From: Paratrimastix pyriformis
Lineage: Eukaryota > Preaxostyla > Paratrimastigidae
Assembly: GCA_027972325.1 (NCBI GenBank)
Contig: JAPMOS010000201.1
Span: 1-54,209 of the forward strand
Direction of reading: 5' to 3'
Length of the DNA stretch: 54,209 nucleotides
Position numbers and translations under genes: made by a program. Under the pieces are notes generated by a model, which saw only the letters and a program-made list of their open reading frames with translations, did not search any database and was not told the origin of the DNA. The first letter of the stretch is position 1. The number at the start of each line of letters is the position of its first letter. Positions 48,495 through 54,209 of the stretch are shown piece by piece.

Positions 48495-48552
48495 CTCCCG
48501 GGGTTCTAGCCGATCAGCACATTCAAATTGCGTGCTTGTTCTTCCCTCGTGC

Positions 48553-49673
48553 ATGCATATTGCCGAGGAGAATCACCTTAGTGACTTTCAAGCTCATTTT
48601 CTAAAAGAGCACGCACAATGTGGCAAGCGCGAAGTGTTTATTGAATTTTTCAATCGCGCTGAGGAAGATGATCTGGTCTTCCACGACCTTGACCACATTT
48701 CTACTTTCAAGAATTCGATGCTGGATGAATTTTGCAAACTCTTTGGGCATTTGGGTTTCTCTTCTGGAGCGCTTCCTTCGAGTACCTTGTTGAAGGGCAT
48801 CATTGAATCGCTGCAGAAGGGTTGTTCTCCAGCTGTGTCTCGGGATCGCATTGCCGTCTGGATCCAGAAACTATTGTCCTCGTTTATGTGGCGGCAGTGC
48901 GATCTCAAGTATCGAGACGACGCTCCACCATCTCATTCTCGCCACTCTTCGGCATCCTCAACTGACGACTCGTCTGACCCTCCAACTTCGCCAGAACGTT
49001 TTCCTACGCGTACCCATCAACGTGGTGGGGGACCGGGACGTGTCCATTCCCGGTCTCACTCATCATCTGATTCATCGGCGACGAGGCGCAACAAGACTCC
49101 CCGCTCCCGCGTCCGTTCACGCTCACCGAAGCACGCGGATGCAAAGGGGGGTTCGCCTCGCCCCTCGCCCAAGAAGGCTGCGCGTACGGAGGCGACCTCC
49201 ACACCTGCCCGGGAGGTGACGCCGCCCCCGCCTCCGCCCCCCCTGCCGCCTCGGTGCCGGCCCCTGGTCCGGTCCAGACTGAGCAGGGGAAGCCGCTCCT
49301 GCAGTCCGCCTTGGGTCTCGCCCAGGCGGGATGGAAGGCGATCAAGGGGCCGTTTGCGCGGGCAGCCCCCGCTCCGACCAAGCCGGCTGCGGCCAAGTCG
49401 AGTGTTCTGGCGCCCCCTCCACCACCTCCTCCCACTTCTCGCCCTTCTGACCCTCCTTCACGTCCATCTGCTCCTCCTCTTCCCTCTGCCTCCCCAATCT
49501 CGTGTGCCGATCTTGGCGTCCGTGTGGTGCGTGCCGGGCGTCCTCCTTTTCCAACCCCGGATGGACCGGCGGTGAGAGACTTCTCGTGGTTGCGCGCTAG
49601 CACTGTCTATGTGTGCTACACCCACGCACGATGGTATGTCGGGAGTAAACCTCCCCCGTTCAGGCCTTTTTAA
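48553..49673 (+). pseudogene. ORF of retroelement B: helical domain plus Arg/Ser/Pro tail
   Basis: From ATG 48553 (MHIAEENHLSDFQAHFLKEH). The helical domain contains FKNSMLDEFCKLFGHLGFSS and SRDRIAVWIQKLLSSFMWRQ, corresponding in order to MRLELMKLFSSLVVNEHRAP and AISQFIFQLLGALLFQQSN in element A. Then comes an Arg/Ser-rich (RS-like) stretch (RSRVRSRSPKHADAKGG). At the C-run near 49230 the best frame changes, to SVPAPGPVQTEQGKPLLQSA and onward to a stop at 49673. The tail is basic and disordered, fitting an RNA-binding protein. No catalytic domain. Confidence 0.6.
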
Positions 49674-49824
49674 AATGTCTTTTCGTTCTTTTGTTTCATG
49701 GATGCGGGGGGTTCTGCGTGTTCTCTCTCTCCTGTCCGCTCCTTCCATTCCATGCGTCTGCTGCCGGTCTTCAGTGGACGAGTGCGTCGTCCATGTTGGT
49801 TGGTGGTTTATCGCATGTTACCCC

Positions 49825-49838
49825 CCCACTTCGGTGGG
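49825..49838 (+). promoter_or_regulatory. 3' UTR UUCG hairpin of retroelement B
   Basis: CCCAC-TTCG-GTGGG after ATGTTACCC. It covaries with the hairpins at 11086-11099 and 19770-19783. Confidence 0.75.
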
Positions 49839-49943
49839 ATGCACCCCCCGTTATGAGCTGATCAATACAGGGGGTGTTGGGCGGGGGACCCCTTTTGGGG
49901 TTTCTCCAAGTATCCAACACACACACACACACACTGATTGGAC

Positions 49944-50416
49944 GTACAGTGTCAGCATTTGAACAGATTCCAATCGATGAAGCGATCTTTAAGCGGGCAC
50001 TACGGATGCATCATGAAGCACCAAAAATCACACAACCGTTTTATGCAAAGGCATTGGAAAATGACACGGCACTTAAATATACAGCTCTTGTTGCACAATA
50101 CAAAGAATGCCAGGAAACATTGCCGGAATTTGTCAAAAAGTATGGTGCTCAATCAAAAATCGTTGAAGGACTGAGAACAGAAATGGCAGAACTTGCCGCA
50201 TTAATTCAGAGTATGAATGACAGCGATACGTTTGGTGCAGACCTTGCGAAGCTTTTCCAGGCTAACCTTGCAGCAGAAGCCAACATCCTCAACAGGATTA
50301 TTCCAAAGTCAGGAGCCGTGTCTGTTGACAAATTAAAGGAAAAGTTCAGCGCTTTTGAATGGATGAAAATTCCAAAAGCTCCAGAACCAAAGGATCCAGC
50401 ACATCCAGGAGTATAA
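49944..50416 (+). CDS. Viral element gene, right part, after retroelement B
   Basis: Protein-like AT-rich sequence resumes right after the 11-bp duplication: FEQIPIDEAIFKRALRMHHE, helical and Glu/Ala/Leu-rich to DPAHPGV at 50416. Coiled coil is likely around QSKIVEGLRTEMAELAALIQ. No known family. It belongs to the same interrupted region as 48155-48494. Role unknown, perhaps a structural protein. Confidence 0.55.
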
Positions 50417-50488
50417 ACTTAAATCTTAGCGAAGCTCATAATCCATTTTGATTCCTATTTATATCTAAGTAGATATGAATATTCAAGT

Positions 50489-50989
50489 TTAAGGCAATAA
50501 TGATACAGATGTCGGTCTACCGCCCGTAGTAGGCGCATACATTGGTGCCCCACCAGTAGTTGGAGGAGGTAGCGTCGGAATTGCGTAAATTGGAGGAATC
50601 TCAATCGATGGAAGTAATTCAGGGTGTTCCCTTGCCATTCGTTCTCTTTCAGCATCAATCTTAGCCTGTGATTTTAGGTATTCAGCACGTTCTTTTTCTA
50701 ATCTATCTTTTACCACTTTGACAGCCATATCAATCTCCTTTTTCTCATCTCTTGCTCCTTTGACTGCTTTTTTAGCGATCCTTCTATAACTACCAAGAGG
50801 TGACATCTCATATTGACCGGCGGCTTGAATGATTGCGGCGTCATACAACACTTGTTTTCCTGTCATTTTAGACATGACAGCCGCACAAATAGCTACAATT
50901 TCCTCTGTCTCATCATCAAACTGTGCGATGTGCGCAGCTCTTCGTCGATGTGTACCTTTTGACTTACGTGGTTCCTTGGAAGTATCCAT
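50489..50989 (-). CDS. Viral element protein, 166 aa, basic/coiled coil
   Basis: Best start MDTSKEPRKSKGTHRRRAAH at ATG 50989. A basic N-terminus is followed by FDDETEEIVAICAAVMSKMT and a charged coiled coil (KEIDMAVKVVKDRLEKERAE). The tail is Pro-rich (IPPIYAIPTLPPPTTGGAP). It may be a DNA- or RNA-binding or virion protein. No family is recognised. Minus-strand neighbour of the gene at 51019. Confidence 0.55.
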   Translation of the reverse strand: MDTSKEPRKSKGTHRRRAAHIAQFDDETEEIVAICAAVMSKMTGKQVLYDAAIIQAAGQYEMSPLGSYRRIAKKAVKGARDEKKEIDMAVKVVKDRLEKERAEYLKSQAKIDAERERMAREHPELLPSIEIPPIYAIPTLPPPTTGGAPMYAPTTGGRPTSVSLLP

Positions 50990-51018
50990 TGTCTTCAATA
51001 ATAATACACGAGAAATTT

Positions 51019-51693
51019 TCAGAGGATCGATGTTAATGTAAATATGACAGCACCAAACAGTAGATATGGTGTGTAATTAGTAGATTCAGTGTCGGGTGTT
51101 ACAGGTGTTACAGGAGGAATTGGTTCGACAGGAGTAATAGGCTCTTCAGGAGTTACAGGCTCCGTCGGCTCTTCAGGAGTGTCGGGCTTTTTATCATCTT
51201 CTTTTTCTTTCTTTGCATTTACAACACATTCATTAAGTTGTTGTATTTGGACATTTGTTAATGTGCCTACATTCTTCCAATCTATTACATTACGACAATC
51301 AACGCAAACTAAGTCACCCCATTGCGGTTTTGATGGCATCTCAGGCTTATTTACATTAATTTGTGCTATTCGTTGTGATAAGTACTCAGGCTTATAATAA
51401 AAGGTCATCATGAATTCACCCGTTTTGTTCTGACGGTTTAACTCACTCCATTCACATGATTGGACATTAAGGTTTGATAAATCGAGTCCATTCTGCTTTA
51501 TAGTTGATGCAATGTATTTGTCCTTATCAGTCATCAGGCTGAAGGCAATTGAATCAATATTCCATAAGCCCGTGATTGTTGCATGGATGTATTGAATCGA
51601 ATCATTCATAAAATACCATTTGTCGTATTCATCTTTCCATTTATCAAACTTAGCATAATAGTCATCCATCTGTTTTAGGTATGAATCATTCAT
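51019..51693 (-). CDS. Viral element tail-anchored protein, 224 aa
   Basis: Starts MNDSYLKQMDDYYAKFDKWK. The body is soluble-looking with one CxxC (DLVCVDCRNVIDW). A Pro/Glu/Thr-repeat stalk (TPEEPTEPVTPEEPITPVEP) leads to a C-terminal membrane segment (YTPYLLFGAVIFTLTSIL). The layout, with globular head, stalk and C-terminal anchor, suits a virion membrane or internal-envelope protein. No family assignment. Confidence 0.6.
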   Translation of the reverse strand: MNDSYLKQMDDYYAKFDKWKDEYDKWYFMNDSIQYIHATITGLWNIDSIAFSLMTDKDKYIASTIKQNGLDLSNLNVQSCEWSELNRQNKTGEFMMTFYYKPEYLSQRIAQINVNKPEMPSKPQWGDLVCVDCRNVIDWKNVGTLTNVQIQQLNECVVNAKKEKEDDKKPDTPEEPTEPVTPEEPITPVEPIPPVTPVTPDTESTNYTPYLLFGAVIFTLTSIL

Positions 51694-51901
51694 TTTGATA
51701 ATGTTTTGAACTCCTTTTCACATTCAGATAACTCTTTAGGGCTGAATCTTCAATGTCTTTCAGACAGTCCCAATTTTTAGCACATGACTCAATCTTCGAA
51801 CAGTTTACACACTTTTGGAACTGTGCCTCAGTAGTTGATTTAGCTATTGCCGGAAAAACTCCGTATATGAATCAAAGTCAAAGTTGTTGGAGTGTGCAAA
51901 G

Positions 51902-52132
51902 TTAATGCCTGTGGCACCGTGAAATCACTGTAAAGGCTCTCGTCTTACTTCCTCCACGTAACGGCATTTCAACACGTAACTTAGCATATAATGCCTTTAA
52001 CTCACGCTTTCTGTCTTCACCATCTACCTTCATCAAATTCTCATATCGACGTTTTGATATAAAGTCCATTTTAACGTCAACCTGATGTAACTGGCATTGT
52101 TCTGTTGAAAGCATTGATGAACTTACTTTCAC
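51902..52132 (-). CDS. Viral element small basic frame, 76 aa
   Basis: A short basic frame starting MKVSSSMLSTEQCQLHQVDV with a central RRYENLMKVDGEDRKRELKA. It may be part of a larger broken gene, since the surrounding 51700-51901 also reads protein-like on the minus strand. No family is recognised. Confidence 0.35.
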   Translation of the reverse strand: MKVSSSMLSTEQCQLHQVDVKMDFISKRRYENLMKVDGEDRKRELKALYAKLRVEMPLRGGSKTRAFTVISRCHRH

Positions 52133-52204
52133 TATCCAAAGAATTCCACTGAATCATTCTTAATGCTATACAAGGTGAAATTTTCGATGAGTACTGTATA
52201 CAAC

Positions 52205-52856
52205 ATGGGTGGAAACATTAGTTATAACTCAATTAGGCAAGACCTGTTGAACTATCTGTCTGTCAATGAAACCAACATCATAATGCAACAAGTCAATGTG
52301 GTTCTTAATGCAAAGAATGAAATAATCTTTCGTAACATAGCTCACATCAAAACGTCAAGATTTCTTTGCCAATGACATAAAGAACCAAATCATAGCCAAA
52401 ACGATATTGGAATCAACATCTGCAACATCTGCATTCAATGACATCCTCAACAAGATATCAGAAAAGCAAAACCAAGGTGGTATCTTTACCGCCAACTTTA
52501 ACGTGCTCGACATGATTAAGAAGCTAAAGAACGTTGTTGATGTCAATCGTGTCAACCAACAGATGCAAAACATCAGAAACTCCTTCGACGTCGTCAATTC
52601 CTTCCAAGTTATTAATGATGCTTTTGTTCCTTCATCAAGCCTCGAAGATGTCGACTTAACTGCTACGAATCAACTCTACAATAAGCAAGTTTATGATTCA
52701 TTAGCTGAAATATATTCTGAAGTGGATCAACACACAAAAGATGAGGAAGAACACGACATTGGACAAACTGCTGATAATACTACTGCATTGATTGCAATTG
52801 CTGCTGTCTTAGTGGTTGGAGGCTTTATCTATATGAACAAACAAAATGGAAAGTAA
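52205..52856 (+). CDS. Myristoylated-type membrane protein region (L1R-like?), broken
   Basis: The region starts at ATG 52205 with MGGNISYNSIRQDLLNYLSV, a good N-myristoylation signal (Met-Gly-Gly-x-x-Ser). It ends in a C-terminal membrane helix (TALIAIAAVLVVGGFIYM) and a short basic tail at 52856, with Asn/Val-rich helical sequence between (VNRVNQQMQNIRNSFDVVNS). An N-terminal myristate plus a C-terminal anchor is the layout of poxvirus L1R/F9-like entry proteins and their relatives in large DNA viruses. It is broken, and the identification is tentative. Confidence 0.45.
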
Positions 52857-53056
52857 TTTCAAATGTATTGTGTCAGATGAGTCAATCAGAATCATGGATA
52901 AGATTTTCTGAATGGATGAGGATACTAGAGAACCTAGACTGATTCAATCAGAGATGAGATTACAAACCAATCATTGAAACCGTCAGACAACTCACACCAT
53001 ATGTTCCTTCTCGTATCTTTAACACAACAATCTTTGCCAAACAGAACTTTATTCGT

Positions 53057-53527
53057 GTGACACCTCAAGCATTTCGTGAGTTAAAAGCCCAAGTCTTTGA
53101 TTTGAGCCCTGATGCGATTGCTGATATGGAACATGAGTACAACGTCGTGTCACACGCTAAAGGTAGTCGAAATGTCACTAAACTATTTGGTTCAAAGTAT
53201 GAGACAGTCGCTGAGACAAAACAACAGATGCATGCTGCAAAAGGCAAGAGACAACCAAAAGCCCATAAGCCACAACCGCAAAAGAGTACAACTTACGGTC
53301 CAAAACACGATTACGTGGAGGGAAACGGTAATACCATTCATTGCAAAGTAAGAATTTCTATTTGTATGGTATTGACAACCATGCACAGAACAGTTGAAAC
53401 TGTGAATGAAAATCAACTAAATGATACTCTTCAAGAACTACATCACCCTAACAAAGTGATTCTAACGCCTTATGATGATGCTATTGCTAAACAAGATGAA
53501 AGCTTAGCACAGAATGTTAGAAGATAA
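53057..53527 (+). CDS. Viral element protein, ~156 aa, unknown
   Basis: Reads MTPQAFRELKAQVFDLSPDA, then a basic Lys/Gln/Pro-rich middle (AAKGKRQPKAHKPQPQKSTT) and an Asn/Gln-rich end. No family is recognised. The surroundings (52860-53056) also look like decayed coding sequence on the plus strand. Confidence 0.45.
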   Translation: MTPQAFRELKAQVFDLSPDAIADMEHEYNVVSHAKGSRNVTKLFGSKYETVAETKQQMHAAKGKRQPKAHKPQPQKSTTYGPKHDYVEGNGNTIHCKVRISICMVLTTMHRTVETVNENQLNDTLQELHHPNKVILTPYDDAIAKQDESLAQNVRR

Positions 53528-53547
53528 GATTCGACAGTGGACAAACT

Positions 53548-54209
53548 GTGTTCATTAAGAAAGAATGGTATGAGTTATCTGATGTGTTCAAACAACCTGT
53601 CATCTTCCAATCATTTGAGCGTTACATGAAATGGATTTACCCTCTTCTGAACAATTCCGGGCGCGACTTACAGTTCGATGACGATGTGGATTCCATGGCT
53701 GAACTCGGTGGATTCATTGAGGAGGTGTTTAAATACAAACTCGATAAGCTGCTCGTTGAATCTGTCGTGTGATGTATCACAAAATAGTGGACTCGTCGAT
53801 GAGATACAAAAGATGAAACGTTACATCAACAAGTATGAATCATCTGTCAATTCATGCTGGGGTATCCTAAAGAAAAAGGTGACTGAACGGATGCAAAATT
53901 TCGAAAATGAATGGCTCGGCTTTATCAAAATGTGGAGCGTTGTATATCAAAATGATAAGTATAATGGCATCACCTACGATTTAATACTACAAGCTATCAA
54001 AGCAAACAACATTATTGATATCTGTGTGATGAATGTGAAATACAACATTATCTATAAGTTCATCCGGTACTTCGAGCTGTATGTCGTAAAGAATGATAAG
54101 ACTGTCGTGTCAACCAATAAGTATGAACTCAGTTTAATGCTTCCTGATGCATCTGAAACTGTATCTAACATCGCTAGATCTATTTCCGGCATCATAACCA
54201 ATAAAGTCC
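53548..54209 (+). other. Decayed viral element coding region at right edge
   Basis: Protein-like AT-rich sequence (for example KKEWYELSDVFKQPVIFQSF and DLQFDDDVDSMAELGGFIEE) continues to the window edge. No family is recognised. The element runs on beyond the window. Confidence 0.4.

Larger units (their letters stand above)
48495..49932 (+). mobile_element. Non-autonomous ORF-bearing retroelement B (in viral element)
   Basis: A GC-rich 1.44-kb insertion in AT-rich viral DNA, flanked by ACTGATTGGAC at 48484-48494 and 49933-49943 (the first two bases could belong to the CA tail). It has one gag-like frame, ATGTTACCC followed by a UUCG hairpin (CCCAC-TTCG-GTGGG, 49825-49838), a second hairpin ACCCC-TTTT-GGGGT and GTATCCAACACACAC. 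It is the sister of element A at 9711-11182 and shares the 3' end design with the LINE at 7913. It proves that the viral element sits in a chromosome where LINE machinery is active. Confidence 0.9.
38316..54209 (+). mobile_element. Endogenous capsid-bearing DNA virus-like element (Polinton-like/PLV type)
   Basis: At least 15.9 kb of AT-rich DNA with dense, mostly unspliced genes on both strands, unlike the GC-rich surroundings. Parts: packaging ATPase, probable double-jelly-roll capsid protein, S74 fibre protein, several membrane-anchored proteins, and many unknowns. No DNA polymerase, retrovirus-type integrase or maturation protease is seen in the window, but the right end lies outside it. 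The left gene block looks largely whole. The right part is more decayed, with several breaks, and one gene holds a retroelement insertion (48495-49932). Assignment to Polinton-like viruses rather than a fragment of a larger nucleocytoplasmic virus is tentative. Confidence 0.75.

Noticed and set aside
48495-49932. GC-rich frame as a native viral gene
   Set aside because: Composition, 11-bp flanking duplication and the LINE-type tail show it is a later retroelement insertion.
1-54209. tRNA, rRNA or other structural RNA genes
   Set aside because: I scanned by eye for tRNA-like A/B boxes with paired arms and for conserved rRNA stretches and saw none that I could support.

Overview
The window looks like a repeat-dense stretch of a GC-rich nuclear genome from a unicellular eukaryote. 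Short spliceosomal introns, non-LTR retrotransposons, a DIRS-type element, a Ty3-like integrase fossil, a 138-bp satellite and an AT-rich virus-derived insert all argue against a bacterial source. I cannot name the species.

Layout. 1-4290: low-complexity, GC-rich, Ser/Pro/Gln-rich coding-like sequence, possibly a divergent pair around 1227-1326. 4290-6890: two minus-strand copies of the end of a Ty3/gypsy-like integrase fossil with a small satellite block between them. 6937-23872: a minus-strand, intron-containing gene for a ParB-like plus N6-adenine-type DNA methyltransferase protein, split by an 11.9-kb non-LTR retrotransposon (7913-19830) bounded by a 10-bp target duplication (GCAGTCCAAC). 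The LINE has an ORF1, a ubiquitin-specific-protease-like (USP) cysteine protease module, AP endonuclease, reverse transcriptase and RNase H. It carries inside it a 1.5-kb non-autonomous ORF-bearing element (9711-11182) with its own 10-bp target duplication. 23940-28055: about 30 copies of a palindromic 138-bp satellite. 28110-31888: a duplicated gene of unknown function with a conserved intron and a 12-bp coding minisatellite. 32190-32795: a third satellite block. 32796-38315: a DIRS-like fossil (gag-like, RT, RNase H, start of a tyrosine recombinase). About 38316 to the right edge: an AT-rich endogenous capsid-bearing DNA virus-like element (fibre protein with S74 chaperone, packaging ATPase, probable major capsid protein, membrane proteins). 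One of its genes is interrupted by a second copy of the 1.5-kb retroelement (48495-49932).

How the pieces fit. The insertions give a relative chronology. The LINE landed in the methyltransferase gene, and the small retroelement landed in the LINE. The viral element abuts and apparently interrupts the DIRS element, and a sister small retroelement landed in the viral element. The LINE and both small elements share a 3' tail with a UUCG-capped hairpin whose stem pairs change together. This suggests the small elements borrow the LINE machinery. The two most interesting points are the USP-type protease module joined to a LINE and the ParB-methyltransferase gene broken exactly in its cofactor-binding motif.
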